From: Spirosoma lacussanchae
Lineage (GTDB): Bacteria > Bacteroidota > Bacteroidia > Cytophagales > Spirosomataceae
Assembly: GCF_005870035.1 (NCBI RefSeq)
Contig: NZ_SWJG01000005.1
Span: 1-64,000 of the forward strand
DNA length: 64,000 bases
Reading direction: 5' to 3'
The translations under genes were made by a program, and so were the position numbers. A model generated the notes under the pieces. It had not been told where the DNA came from, ran no database searches, and saw only the letters and a program-made list of their open reading frames with translations. Position 1 is the first letter of the stretch. Every line of letters begins with the position of its first letter. Below, one piece after another: positions 1 to 8,664 of the stretch.

Positions 1-65
1 GCTAGGGAGAGCTCGACGGCCATCCGTTTGAACTCCTCGTCGTACTGTCTTCTGCTGGTTTTCAT
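1..65 (-). CDS. IS3-type transposase OrfA, N-terminus only (cut by window edge)
   Basis: Read on the minus strand from an ATG at 65-63, the 21 visible residues begin MKTSRRQYDEEFKRMAVEL. This resembles the start of the small HTH protein (OrfA) of IS3-family insertion sequences, which binds the element's ends and, by frameshift fusion to OrfB, makes the transposase. The rest lies outside the window. The assignment rests on this short stretch and on the neighbouring gene break, so the family (IS3 rather than another element with a similar HTH protein) is inferred. Confidence 0.6.
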   Translation of the reverse strand, partial: MKTSRRQYDEEFKRMAVELSL

Positions 66-106
66 GGTTCACTAAGTTAGATCACACTTAACTTAATGTC
101 CAGTCA
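1..106 (-). mobile_element. End of an IS3-like insertion sequence
   Basis: The element's 5' end is placed near 106. Reading the minus strand, similarity of the broken HTH gene (88-222) stops at about this point, and a sequence starting TGACTGGACATTAAG follows. A TG-start is usual for IS3 ends. The transposase start codon is about 40 bases further in. The other end, the partner inverted repeat and the target duplication are off the window, so the exact boundary is uncertain by a few bases. Confidence 0.5.
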
Positions 107-222
107 AATGTAGCAGGTCCAGTTATACCCAGGCGTTGGGCTAGTTCTTTGGGCGAGCCAGTGGCCCGTTTGCGGATCAGGGAATCTAAAAAGCGAAACC
201 GGTTGGCTAGTTTCTGAATCAT
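88..222 (-). pseudogene. Truncated small HTH protein, interrupted by the IS element
   Basis: From the ATG at 222-220 the frame reads 44 residues. The segment LDSLIRKRATGSPKELAQRL then LGITGPATF matches, from memory, the first helices of a helix-turn-helix protein common in Cytophagales ('LIRRKATGTPEELAERLGISRSTLY'-type). After ...PATF the similarity ends and the frame runs into the IS end and stops. Intact relatives are longer, with the recognition helix and a C-terminal part missing here. It is therefore probably a dead gene. A different-frame ORF over the same bases (104-349) has no recognisable content. Confidence 0.5.
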
Positions 223-300
223 AATGGTGGGTAGGGTTAACTACTCCACTTAAGACGACATCATGCTGTAGAATGTGCACTTGTTTACGGGTCAAACTGC

Positions 301-331
301 GTGAAATCACTCTTTTTATGTGTGAAATCAC
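301..331. promoter_or_regulatory. Two tandem GTGAAATCAC palindromic sites
   Basis: GTGAAATCAC occurs at 301-310 and again at 322-331. Each copy has GTGA/TCAC arms around two bases. The copies start 21 bp apart, two turns of the helix, so dimers bound to both would lie on the same face of the DNA. They lie between the broken HTH gene and the rhamnosidase and just upstream of its likely -7 box. Operator function is inferred. Confidence 0.4.
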
Positions 332-359
332 CCATAAACCTGTATACAAGTACAGACGC

Positions 360-367
360 TAGTTTTG
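360..367 (+). promoter_or_regulatory. -7 promoter box of the rhamnosidase gene
   Basis: TAGTTTTG fits the Bacteroidota -7 consensus TAnnTTTG. It is 85 bp upstream of the chosen ATG at 452. No clear TTG -33 element is found at the expected distance, so the promoter may depend on an activator, possibly through the GTGAAATCAC sites just upstream. Confidence 0.35.
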
Positions 368-451
368 CCTATATGCTATTTATACCGCTCCGGAAGCAGT
401 AAAAGGGAGAGAAAGCTAACTTGCAATCCTATTAGTAAGTCCCTCTGCCTT

Positions 452-2878
452 ATGATCCGGTTCCGATTCGTGTTCCTGTTCCTTGTTGCGTCGATAGCCT
501 CGTTGGCTCAGACACCTACTACCGACTGGACTACCACCTACTGGCCTGCGCGCTGGATTCTGCACCCAACGGCGCCGGCCCGGCAGTATGGGGTGTTTCA
601 CCTGCGCAAAGCCATTGACCTGCTGCAAAAGCCGGCCCGCTTCGTTGTACACGTTTCGGGCGATAACCGGTATCGGCTGTTTGTGAATGGTCGGGCGGTG
701 CTGCTGGGGCCAGCCCGCAGCGATACGCAGAACTGGAACTACGAAACGATTGATCTGGCGCCGTATCTGCAGGCCGGGCGGAATGTACTGGCCGCGCAGG
801 TCTGGAATATGGGCGAGGGTATTCCGTTTGCGCAGATGAGCTACCAAACCGGGTTTGTTTTGCAGGGCGACACCGACGCGGAAAAAATAGCCAACACCGA
901 CGCTAGCTGGAAGATATACCAGAACCTGGCTTACTCACCCATCAAGAACGACATCCCTAAACTGCGAACCTATATCGTGGCGGGCGACGGCGACCGGGTC
1001 GATGCGGCCCGCTATCCCTGGGGCTGGGAGCAGCCCGACTTCAACGATAGTGCCTGGCTGGCGGCCAAGCCGTTTGGTTTTCCGACCAAGCCCCGCGGGC
1101 TCGGCACCGATGGGAACTGGGGGCTGGTACCCCGTCAGATTCCGATGATGGACGAACATCCCGAGCGGCTGGCGGCCGTTCGGCGAGTAGAGAACGGACA
1201 GATGGAAGCCGCCTTTTTGCAGGGAAAAGCGCCCGTAACCGTTACCGCTAATAAAAAAGCGGTCTTTCTGATTGACAATGGTGTGCTGACCAATGCCTAC
1301 CCGGAGCTGACCGTGAGCCGTGGCAAAAACGCGGTAATCACCCTGAGTTATGCCGAAGCCCTGATCGACGCAGCCGGTAAAAAAGGAAACCGGAACGAGG
1401 TGGAAGGCCGGTCGTTACGTGGCTTCGACGATCAGTTCGTAGCCGATGGGTCAGACCGCCGTACGTTTCGGCCTCTCTGGTTCCGGACGTATCGGTACCT
1501 ACAGCTGACGGTAGAAACCAAAGACGAACCGCTCGTACTGAACGACCTCGTCGGGCAATTTACCGGCTACCCATTCGAGCAGAAAGGAAAGTTTACCGCC
1601 AATGCTCCCACATCAACAACAACATCTACGCTCGGCGTGAATGCACCGGGCGACTCGTCGTTGCAGGGAATCTGGGACGTGGGCTGGCGAACGGCCCGGC
1701 TTTGCGCGGGCGAAACCTACTACGACTGCCCTTATTACGAACAACTGCAGTATACCGGCGATACGCGCGTACAGTCGTTGATTTCGTTGTATGTGGCGGG
1801 TGACGACCGGCTGATGCGGAAAGCCATTCTCGACTATGACCACAGCCGCTTCAATGATGGGCTGACGCAAAGCCGCTATCCCAGTGCTGACTTTCAGGTA
1901 ATACCGACGTTTTCGCTATTCTGGGTCTGTATGATCCACGATTACTGGATGCATCGGCCCGACGATGCCTTTGTGAAGTCTATGATGCCCGGCGTACTGA
2001 GCGTGCTGAACTGGCACGAAGAGCGGCTCGATAAAAACGGTTTGAACGGGCCGTTGCTCTGGTGGAATTTTGTGGACTGGGCCAAGTGGCAGAACGCGAA
2101 AGATGAGGTGGCGGGTGGTGTGCCGCCGGGCGCTAAGAAGGGCGGGTCCAGCATCTTGACTTTACAACAGGCCTATACCTATTTCCGCGCGGCCGATCTG
2201 CTGGCCCATTTTGGTCAGAACGAACGCGCCGAGCATTACCGGGAGCTGGCCCGTCGGCTGAACAAGGCGGTTTATACCCAATGCTGGGATGCCGGACGAG
2301 GCCTGCTGGCCGATACTCCCGCGAAAAACAGTTTCAGCCAGCATGCCAACCTACTGGCGATCCTGACCGATGCCGTGCCAAAAAATCAGCAGGTGGCTTT
2401 GTTGACAAAAACAATGGCCGCCACGGATCTTATTCAGGCTACCTTTTATTTCAAGTTTTACCTGTTCGAGGCTCTGAAGAAAACCGGGCTGGGCGATGAA
2501 CTGGTGCCGCAGCTCAAGCCCTGGCGCGATATGCTGGCCATTGGCCTGACTACCTTCGCCGAGAATCCTGAACCAACCCGCTCTGATTGTCACGCCTGGA
2601 GTGCCTCGCCCTTGTATGCGCTTCTGTCGACGACCTGCGGTATCCAGCCTGCTGAGCCGGGCTTCCGCACGGTGCGCATCGAGCCAGCCTTCGGTACGTT
2701 GACCCGTGTTGATGGCCGCGTGCCTCATCCGCAGGGTGAGATTGTGGTCAGCTTCCAGAAAACGGCAGCGGGCGGCCTGACCGGCAGCGTGAGCTTACCC
2801 GAGAAAATGACCGGTACGCTGCGCTGGAAAGGCAAAACCCTCGCCCTGACAGGAGGTACGCAAACGGTGAGTTTATGA
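452..2878 (+). CDS. Secreted alpha-L-rhamnosidase-like glycoside hydrolase (GH78-type)
   Basis: The 808-residue protein has a signal peptide (MIRFRFVFLFLVASIASLAQ). A beta-sandwich region follows (about 40-150, with the 'GDNRYRLFVNGRAV' carbohydrate-binding-like strand), then an (alpha/alpha)6 barrel and a small C-terminal beta domain. This order is typical of bacterial rhamnosidases that remove terminal L-rhamnose from glycans. The barrel segment GETYYDCPYYEQLQYTGD is the counterpart of the acidic 'D-x-P-x-RE(E/R)-W-GD' active-site stretch of GH78. The usual Arg-Glu there is Tyr-Glu, so substrate specificity may differ. A longer frame from 365 exists, but only the ATG at 452 gives a proper signal peptide. 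The gene is convergent with the DUF1223 gene. Confidence 0.8.
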   Translation: MIRFRFVFLFLVASIASLAQTPTTDWTTTYWPARWILHPTAPARQYGVFHLRKAIDLLQKPARFVVHVSGDNRYRLFVNGRAVLLGPARSDTQNWNYETIDLAPYLQAGRNVLAAQVWNMGEGIPFAQMSYQTGFVLQGDTDAEKIANTDASWKIYQNLAYSPIKNDIPKLRTYIVAGDGDRVDAARYPWGWEQPDFNDSAWLAAKPFGFPTKPRGLGTDGNWGLVPRQIPMMDEHPERLAAVRRVENGQMEAAFLQGKAPVTVTANKKAVFLIDNGVLTNAYPELTVSRGKNAVITLSYAEALIDAAGKKGNRNEVEGRSLRGFDDQFVADGSDRRTFRPLWFRTYRYLQLTVETKDEPLVLNDLVGQFTGYPFEQKGKFTANAPTSTTTSTLGVNAPGDSSLQGIWDVGWRTARLCAGETYYDCPYYEQLQYTGDTRVQSLISLYVAGDDRLMRKAILDYDHSRFNDGLTQSRYPSADFQVIPTFSLFWVCMIHDYWMHRPDDAFVKSMMPGVLSVLNWHEERLDKNGLNGPLLWWNFVDWAKWQNAKDEVAGGVPPGAKKGGSSILTLQQAYTYFRAADLLAHFGQNERAEHYRELARRLNKAVYTQCWDAGRGLLADTPAKNSFSQHANLLAILTDAVPKNQQVALLTKTMAATDLIQATFYFKFYLFEALKKTGLGDELVPQLKPWRDMLAIGLTTFAENPEPTRSDCHAWSASPLYALLSTTCGIQPAEPGFRTVRIEPAFGTLTRVDGRVPHPQGEIVVSFQKTAAGGLTGSVSLPEKMTGTLRWKGKTLALTGGTQTVSL

Positions 2879-2893
2879 GACTAGTCGGGTCGG

Positions 2894-3631
2894 CTACAGC
2901 ATGCTGGCGCCAACAACCTGTCCGTTGTCCGTTCGCTGAACGTAAACCAGTACGCTGCTTTGATCTGGGCCGAGGCCATTGGGTACCGGGAGGGTGGCAC
3001 TACCCGACGAGTCCGACTGGTCTATGGTCCTGAACTGCCGCACGATGTTGGTATTGACCAGCGTTCGGCCCCCGTTTTCGCCGTTGCCAACAGCGGTACG
3101 GGCTTCTTTCTGCAGCAGGGCGATATTGACGCGGTAGGGACCTTTTGCCGACAGCGTATAGGTCACCGTCAGGATTTTGTCCGTACGGTTTACCTGGCCG
3201 TTTACCGTTACAAATGATGAAGCCGGTTGTTTCTGAACGGCGGTAACAGCCTGCTCTATGCGGCTCCGCTGGCCGCCAATGATGTCCTGTTGTCCATTTA
3301 CGATCAGTTGGGGCGTATAAGTTTGCGTGCGTAGCTGCCGGTTATACTGCCGCTGCCGATCGGTGAATTGCCGACTGCTGAACGGGTCCTGCCAGCCAAG
3401 CCGGTTCCAGTAGTCGACATGAAACGACAGGCCATATACCGCCTGGCCGGCCCGGGCCGCTTTTTCGGTGATTTCCTGCAAAGCCCGGTCAGCAGGCGGG
3501 CAACTGGAACAGCCCTGTGAGGTGAACAATTCCAGCACTACTACCGGTCGCGCAGCTGGTTTGACGGGTGGAGAAGTCGAGACGGCTGGGGCTAGCAGCA
3601 GAGTCACCGCCAGCCAGAAAAATGCGTTCAT
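2894..3631 (-). CDS. DUF1223 family secreted thioredoxin-fold protein
   Basis: The protein has 245 residues with an N-terminal signal peptide (MNAFFWLAVTLLLAPAVSTS). The segment VVLELFTSQGCSSCPPADRA is the hallmark of DUF1223, a family with a thioredoxin-like fold and a CxxC pair (CSSC). Members are predicted periplasmic or secreted, and no reaction is established. A redox role is suggested only by the CSSC motif. The gene stands 54 bp upstream, on the same strand, of nothing obvious and shares its strand with the molybdoenzyme genes that precede it, so cotranscription with them is possible. Confidence 0.8.
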   Translation of the reverse strand: MNAFFWLAVTLLLAPAVSTSPPVKPAARPVVVLELFTSQGCSSCPPADRALQEITEKAARAGQAVYGLSFHVDYWNRLGWQDPFSSRQFTDRQRQYNRQLRTQTYTPQLIVNGQQDIIGGQRSRIEQAVTAVQKQPASSFVTVNGQVNRTDKILTVTYTLSAKGPYRVNIALLQKEARTAVGNGENGGRTLVNTNIVRQFRTIDQSDSSGSATLPVPNGLGPDQSSVLVYVQRTDNGQVVGASML

Positions 3632-3685
3632 GAGTCATGTTGTTGAGAGATGATATAGGACTGCTGTGAGAGATCGACCGGTCGG

Positions 3686-4486
3686 TTACAGGCCCAGATA
3701 GTAGTCGTAGCCACGCTCGGCCCAGAAGTCGCGCGGGCGCGTGTCGGAGAAGAAAATCCGGCCGATGCGCTTGAGATTTTTGACGCCGTATTTGTGCGGG
3801 ATAATCAGCCGGATGGGGGCGCCGTGCTGGTTGTTGATCGGCTGGCCGTTAAGTTCGTAGGCCAGCAGCGTTTGCGGATGCAGCGCGCTCTCCATATCGA
3901 TACCTACGTAATACCCTTTGTCGGGCGTTTCCATACCGACAAACGAGTACAGATCGGTCGGACGGTCCGGCGCGGGGGCATTGCCGCTTTTGGTGCCGAG
4001 TTTATAGCGCTCCAGAAAATCGGAGAGCCGCACGCCACCCCAGTGCTGAATCTGACTCCAGCCTTCCACACACTTAAAATCATAAATCAGCTCTTGCTTT
4101 GGCAGCGCCCGAACGTCGTCCATGGTGAGGAGCAGCGGCTCCTGGTTCGGCCGGTCGATCTGTAGCTTCCAGTCGGCCGGCAGTGACGTGCGTAACCCGT
4201 CGAAGCCGTTTACACGCGGTCGTTTGGCCGCTTCTTCGCGGGGGTAGGTCTTAACCAGGTGGGTGTTGCTGAAATACGTCCGGGCAATCTGTTCGTTGGC
4301 GTCTAGTACCCGGCGTAACGGTTTTTTTATGCCAAATACCTTCGGGCTGTTTTTTATCCACGAATAAACGCCGAACGGAACGGTGGCGGCCAGCGCGAAC
4401 AGCCCAAAGGAACGGAGCGTTCGGCGACGTATGGCTGATTCGGGAGCGTCGCTTTCCGGGAGGTTGGGTTCGTTAGATGTCTTCAT
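3686..4486 (-). CDS. Molybdopterin-dependent oxidoreductase (sulfite oxidase/MsrP superfamily)
   Basis: The 266 residues carry an N-terminal RRR-type leader and a membrane segment (about 25-45), so the protein is probably Tat-exported and tethered. The oxidoreductase molybdopterin-binding fold covers about 90-260. The segment FKCVEGWSQIQHWGG contains the cysteine expected to bind molybdenum. Relatives include the methionine-sulfoxide reductase MsrP and sulfite oxidases, and the true substrate cannot be read from sequence. The gene overlaps the cytochrome b561 gene by four bases (ATGA), indicating translational coupling. The b561 protein is the likely electron partner. Confidence 0.85.
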   Translation of the reverse strand: MKTSNEPNLPESDAPESAIRRRTLRSFGLFALAATVPFGVYSWIKNSPKVFGIKKPLRRVLDANEQIARTYFSNTHLVKTYPREEAAKRPRVNGFDGLRTSLPADWKLQIDRPNQEPLLLTMDDVRALPKQELIYDFKCVEGWSQIQHWGGVRLSDFLERYKLGTKSGNAPAPDRPTDLYSFVGMETPDKGYYVGIDMESALHPQTLLAYELNGQPINNQHGAPIRLIIPHKYGVKNLKRIGRIFFSDTRPRDFWAERGYDYYLGL

Positions 4487-5229
4487 GACAGGGCAGGGCG
4501 TATGGGTGCCGGATCGGGGGTTGGGTCGTTGGTAGGCTGTGGCTCGGGGGCAGGCCGAAGCGGCTGGGCCGGGTCGTTGGCTTTTAGTACGTCGAAGCCC
4601 GTAACCATACTCTGAAAGTTGCCCCAGCCCGCCCGGATTACCTGAGCAATATGCACCACAAAAAACAGCACGTACCCGACCGTCAGCGCAAAATGAATCA
4701 GCCGGGCCATTTCGTACCCCCCCGACAGGGCCGTTAGCCAGTAAAACTGCGTCGGCTTGTAAATGGCATACCCCGTCAGAACCGACCCGGCGCCCATGAT
4801 CATGATCGAGAAGTACGCAATCTTCTGCGCACCGTTGTACTTGATGAAGGGCGGCTGGGTTTTTCGCAGGCCCAGATCATAGGCCGTAACCTGAATGGCT
4901 TCCCGAAATGAGTGGCGGTTCGGAACCAGGTGGCGCCACTCGCCCGATACAATCGTGTAGCCTACATACAGCAGCCCGTTGAGCAGGAAGAGCCACATGA
5001 ACACAAAGTGCCACGCCATACCCTCGGCCAGTCGGCGCGATAGCCCCAGCGCCTTATAAAACCCGTCCGGAAAGAAAGAGATCAGTGTCCAGTCGCCTAG
5101 CACGATCTTGTACGGGTCGTAGGCCCAGTAAATGAGCAGGCCGCTCCAGATCATGACGAACAGGACCGGGAAATTAATCCAGTGAAACCAGCGGATGGCC
5201 AGCGGGTGTTTATGGACGATGCGTTTCAT
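4483..5229 (-). CDS. Cytochrome b561-type membrane electron carrier
   Basis: This 248-residue integral membrane protein has about four to five hydrophobic helices. The expected haem-ligand histidines occur in HPLAIRWFHWINF (about 8-20), MAWHFVFMW, and RLIHFALTVGY/VVHIAQV. This is the pattern of di-haem cytochromes b that serve thiosulfate reductase, formate dehydrogenase or MsrP-like enzymes. Its overlap with the molybdoenzyme gene makes it the probable quinol-linked partner of that enzyme. The C-terminal tail is Pro-rich and looks disordered. Confidence 0.85.
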   Translation of the reverse strand: MKRIVHKHPLAIRWFHWINFPVLFVMIWSGLLIYWAYDPYKIVLGDWTLISFFPDGFYKALGLSRRLAEGMAWHFVFMWLFLLNGLLYVGYTIVSGEWRHLVPNRHSFREAIQVTAYDLGLRKTQPPFIKYNGAQKIAYFSIMIMGAGSVLTGYAIYKPTQFYWLTALSGGYEMARLIHFALTVGYVLFFVVHIAQVIRAGWGNFQSMVTGFDVLKANDPAQPLRPAPEPQPTNDPTPDPAPIRPALS

Positions 5230-5323
5230 GATAAATACCGATTCGGGTACGTAAGCTACTGGTTTACCAATACGTACGCAAACAAAATAGGTGCCGATTC
5301 CGCTGCGGCCAACCAGCCACCAA

Positions 5324-5884
5324 TCAGGCGGCTACGGCTTCGGTAGGCAGAGCGGGCGCTGCCGGGAAATCGACGGGAATCTGGGTGATGCTGTGGAGGT
5401 AATTCGAGATGATTTTATCCCCAATGAGCAGAAGCAGATCCACCAGGGCGCTCTGTGGATAACCGACCGCTACAAACTGGTCGATCAGCTGGTTGTCGGG
5501 ATGTCCTTTCGTTTCGGTGATGGCTTTGGCCAGTTTTACCAGTGCATCGAGTTTGGGGTCGAAGTTGGCATGGCCCGCCCGTAGTTGCAGTATCTGCTCG
5601 TCGGAGAAGCCGTTCAGTTTGCCCAGCGCGGTATGGGCTGCCTGACAGTAGACGCAGTTATTGGCCTGAGAAACCACGAGGTTGATAGCCTCCCGCTCCT
5701 TGGCTTTGAAAATACCTTTGGTTTGGCTTTGCTGAAAGGCGAGGTAAGCCCCCAGGCCATTGTCAGACAGGCCGAATGTGGCGTACAGGTTCGGTACAAA
5801 ACCTAATCCTTTTTGCAGATTGTCGAAGAGCTGTTGGTTCTGGGCCGAGACCTGGTCGCGGGTTGGGACGTGAAACGTTGCCAT
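5324..5884 (-). CDS. AhpD-like/carboxymuconolactone decarboxylase family protein
   Basis: This 186-residue cytoplasmic protein carries the AhpD core motif. NNCVYCQAAHTALGKLNGF contains the redox CxxC (CVYC) and the downstream His typical of alkylhydroperoxidase-like 'peroxidase-related enzymes'. Members reduce peroxides or act on carboxymuconolactone, and the exact substrate is unknown. The gene is upstream of, and on the same strand as, the molybdoenzyme pair, separated by 94 bp, and 102 bp downstream of the AraC-type regulator gene. It is thus a reasonable target of that regulator. Confidence 0.8.
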   Translation of the reverse strand: MATFHVPTRDQVSAQNQQLFDNLQKGLGFVPNLYATFGLSDNGLGAYLAFQQSQTKGIFKAKEREAINLVVSQANNCVYCQAAHTALGKLNGFSDEQILQLRAGHANFDPKLDALVKLAKAITETKGHPDNQLIDQFVAVGYPQSALVDLLLLIGDKIISNYLHSITQIPVDFPAAPALPTEAVAA

Positions 5885-5986
5885 TGTCGTGTTGGTTTAT
5901 GGTGAATTGACAGGGCAAAGGTGCAGCCAGTGAAGACACCCGAAAATGGATGTATTTCCCGCTCTGTTATCAATTCTTCCCGATGG

Positions 5987-6865
5987 TTAGCCGGCAGCGG
6001 TTGCCAGACCCTGTATTACCTGCTTTTTGAAAGTCGATGGGGGCTGGCCGGTCTGTTTTTTGAAGAACCGACTGAAATGCGACACTTCATCGAAGCCCAG
6101 CTCGAAGGCAATTTCCTTGGTCGACTTATCCGTATAGAGCAGCAGCCGTTTGGCCTCCAGCGCAATGCGCTCGTGAATGATCTGCAGTGGACTTTGCTGA
6201 CTATAGAGGGCAAACAGGTTGGCCAGGGTTTTGGGCGATTTGTTCAGCAGGTCGGCGTATTCGCTTACGGTATGCAGGCTGCGGTACTGGTTCTCAACGA
6301 GCAGGTTGAACCGACGCACCAGGTTAAGGTCGGCTTCGGATAAGTCAGGAGTCAGGTACTGCTCCTTAGCCAGCCGTGTCAGCTTAATAATCAGCCGCTT
6401 CAGCAACATCCGCAGCATTTCGCCCTGAATAGTATCTCGGGTCGAAAACTCGTCGTCGAAAACCATCAGCAGCGCTTCAAATTTGCGTTGCTCAGCTGGA
6501 CTAAGCTGCAGGAAGAGCGGATTTTGGGCACCATAAAACAAAAAGCCAACACATGAGACTTCTTTGTCGTGGTCAACGATGCAGTAGAAATCGCGGTCGA
6601 ACTGCCAGGCAACGACCGCGTCGGGATTAGCAAATCCGAACGACTGATTGACCATGAGCGGTAACACCGTCTGCGCCGGAAACGCATACGTCACTTCATC
6701 GATCGTGACCGATTGCGATGCCCCCGTATTCCAGGCAATGGTCAGCAGGCGTTGAGGATGTCGGTTACCCAGCCGGTCGCTGAAGAAGTGCCGACTGAAA
6801 CCCTTCTCCCGGCAGATCAGTTGCAAAACGCCATTCGTTTTTGGTTCGGTGTAGGTATAGACCAT
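5987..6865 (-). CDS. AraC family transcriptional regulator
   Basis: The protein has 292 residues. An N-terminal cupin-like sensing region (about 20-140) precedes a C-terminal double helix-turn-helix (about 185-285). The second HTH is clear: STKEIAFELGFDEVSHFSRF followed by FKKQTGQPPSTFKK, the AraC/XylS signature. The ligand is unknown. It is transcribed divergently from the metallo-hydrolase gene at 6948 across an 82-bp gap and lies upstream of the AhpD-like gene, so either side may be its target. Confidence 0.9.
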   Translation of the reverse strand: MVYTYTEPKTNGVLQLICREKGFSRHFFSDRLGNRHPQRLLTIAWNTGASQSVTIDEVTYAFPAQTVLPLMVNQSFGFANPDAVVAWQFDRDFYCIVDHDKEVSCVGFLFYGAQNPLFLQLSPAEQRKFEALLMVFDDEFSTRDTIQGEMLRMLLKRLIIKLTRLAKEQYLTPDLSEADLNLVRRFNLLVENQYRSLHTVSEYADLLNKSPKTLANLFALYSQQSPLQIIHERIALEAKRLLLYTDKSTKEIAFELGFDEVSHFSRFFKKQTGQPPSTFKKQVIQGLATAAG

Positions 6866-6921
6866 AAGCTATAGGTGAGCCAGATGGAGGCTATAAATAT
6901 ATAAATACTCCTGACGCGTTT

Positions 6922-6929
6922 TACCTTTG
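6922..6929 (+). promoter_or_regulatory. -7 promoter box before the metallo-hydrolase
   Basis: TACCTTTG matches the Bacteroidota -7 consensus TAnnTTTG and lies 19 bp before the ATG at 6948, predicting a very short leader. No TTG is seen at the -33 distance, which fits an activator-dependent promoter next to the divergent AraC gene. Confidence 0.4.
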
Positions 6930-6947
6930 TTCCATACCCTTACGTTG

Positions 6948-7808
6948 ATGATCATTCATACCCTTGATACCGGCCCCTTCAAACTCGATGGGGGCGCCAT
7001 GTTCGGCGTTGTTCCGAAAACGCTTTGGCAGCGCACTAATCCCGCCGACGACCGAAATCTCTGCGACTGGGCACTGCGTAACCTGCTCATCGAAACGACC
7101 GATGCCAGCGGCAAACCCCGGCTGGTGCTGGTCGATACCGGCGTAGGGGATAAGCAGGATGCCAAATTTTTCGGCTTCTATGACCTGCCTAACGGCAAAA
7201 CACTCGTGCAGGCTGTTGAGCAGGCCGGCTACGCACTGAGCGACGTGACTGACGTCCTGCTGACGCATCTGCATTTCGACCATGCGGGTGGCGCCGTTCG
7301 CTGGGCCGATGCGGGACGCACCCGCCTGGAGCCTACCTTTCCGCGGGCCACCTACTGGAGCCATAGTGGCCAGTGGCAATGGGCCATGCAGCCTAACCCC
7401 CGCGAGCGGGCCACCTACCTCCGGGAGAACATCATGCCGCTGCAGGAGAGCGGGCAGCTCCGCTTTTCGGATCAGAGCGAGCTGGGAATTCCGGGCATTG
7501 AGCTGCTGTACGTAGACGGCCATACCGAGAAAATGCTGATGCCCCAGCTAGAGACAGCTGGCAAAAGGCTGCTGTTCTGTGCCGACCTGATTCCGTCGAC
7601 TTCCCACGTGCCGGTTCCGTACGTGATGGGCTACGACGTGCGCCCGTTGGTGACCATGGATGAGAAAACGACCTGCCTCGAGCGCGCTGTCGACGAAGAC
7701 TGGCTCCTCGTTTTCGATCATGATCCCTATTGCGAAGCGGCCACCGTTGAGCGGACTGAGAAGGGCATTCGGGTGAAAGACAAGGGGCGGCTGGCCGACT
7801 GGTTATAA
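6948..7808 (+). CDS. Metallo-beta-lactamase-fold hydrolase
   Basis: The 286-residue protein has the binuclear-zinc motif LLTHLHFDHAGGAVRW (about 105-120) and later conserved ligands (DGHTEKM, CADLIPS, VFDHDP). This places it in the MBL-fold family near quorum-quenching lactonases and related hydrolases. There is no signal peptide, so it is cytoplasmic. The substrate is not evident. The start is the ATG at 6948 rather than an in-frame TTG at 6927, because the TTG overlaps the promoter box. It is probably controlled by the divergent AraC-type regulator. Confidence 0.85.
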   Translation: MIIHTLDTGPFKLDGGAMFGVVPKTLWQRTNPADDRNLCDWALRNLLIETTDASGKPRLVLVDTGVGDKQDAKFFGFYDLPNGKTLVQAVEQAGYALSDVTDVLLTHLHFDHAGGAVRWADAGRTRLEPTFPRATYWSHSGQWQWAMQPNPRERATYLRENIMPLQESGQLRFSDQSELGIPGIELLYVDGHTEKMLMPQLETAGKRLLFCADLIPSTSHVPVPYVMGYDVRPLVTMDEKTTCLERAVDEDWLLVFDHDPYCEAATVERTEKGIRVKDKGRLADWL

Positions 7809-7881
7809 GTCTGCTGGCGGATAGGAGCGGCACAAACCAAATCTTCGAACGTACCGTTATCTGACCAATACGTCAGACAGT

Positions 7882-8664
7882 ATGAAAATCGGGTTGGTTT
7901 TATCGGGCGGGGGCGCCCGTGGCATTGCCCATCTGGGCGTGATCAAGGGCTTGCAGGAAATGGGTATTCGCTTCGATCAGATTGCGGGCACCAGCGCAGG
8001 GGCTATCGCCGGGGCGTTACTGGCTAACGGCTACACCCCGGACGAAAGTCTGAAAATTATTGAATCGTCGTCGTTCGTGCGGCACCTGCGTCCGGCCTGG
8101 AACCGTATGGGGCTGCTGCGCATCGATACGGCCGTCGACCTATATAAGAAATACATACCGCATGATTCGTTTGAAGGGCTGCAGATACCGTTGCATGTTG
8201 TTGCCGTTGATCTGAACGAAGGCGAGCAGGTTGTTTTCGAGCAGGGCGAGCTGATACGGCCCGTGCTGGCGTCGTGTTGCCTGCCGGGTATCTTCGAGCC
8301 ACTACTGATCAATAAGCGGCAGTATGTAGACGGGGGCGTACTTAATAACCTGCCCGTAGAAGTAATCGAACACAAGGTTGACCTGGTCATTGCATCGCAT
8401 ACGAACCCGTTTGGGCTGGCCAAGCCGATCCGGTCTATGCGGGGCGTCATTGAGCGCAGCCTGATTTTAGCGGTACAGAGCAAAACCAGAGAGAAGTTCA
8501 ACCGCTGTCAGGTGTTGATCGAACCAGCTGATCTGGCTGGCTACAGTCCTACCGACGTCAGCAAAGCGCGCGAATTATTCCGGATCGGTTATCAGCACGC
8601 ACGCTCTATGGCTGGCTTTATCGATAAAGCTCTCTCGCAGCTAACAGACAACGAATCAACATAA
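7882..8664 (+). CDS. Patatin-like phospholipase
   Basis: The 260-residue protein has all patatin elements. The oxyanion glycine loop is SGGGARGIAHLGV (about 8-20), the nucleophile elbow GTSAGAIAG contains the catalytic Ser (about 40), and DGGVLNN contains the catalytic Asp (about 152). It is expected to hydrolyse acyl esters of membrane lipids. It resembles the short RssA/YchK-like cytoplasmic group and has no signal peptide. It starts 73 bp after the metallo-hydrolase and may be cotranscribed with it. Confidence 0.9.
   Translation: MKIGLVLSGGGARGIAHLGVIKGLQEMGIRFDQIAGTSAGAIAGALLANGYTPDESLKIIESSSFVRHLRPAWNRMGLLRIDTAVDLYKKYIPHDSFEGLQIPLHVVAVDLNEGEQVVFEQGELIRPVLASCCLPGIFEPLLINKRQYVDGGVLNNLPVEVIEHKVDLVIASHTNPFGLAKPIRSMRGVIERSLILAVQSKTREKFNRCQVLIEPADLAGYSPTDVSKARELFRIGYQHARSMAGFIDKALSQLTDNEST

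Noticed and set aside
104..349. 81-codon open frame on the minus strand
   Set aside because: It overlaps the HTH fragment in another frame and has no recognisable sequence. The 88-222 frame explains the region better.
3686..5229. Possible sulfite oxidase respiratory complex
   Set aside because: The fold supports only a molybdopterin enzyme with cytochrome b561. Nothing in the sequence separates sulfite from methionine sulfoxide or other substrates.
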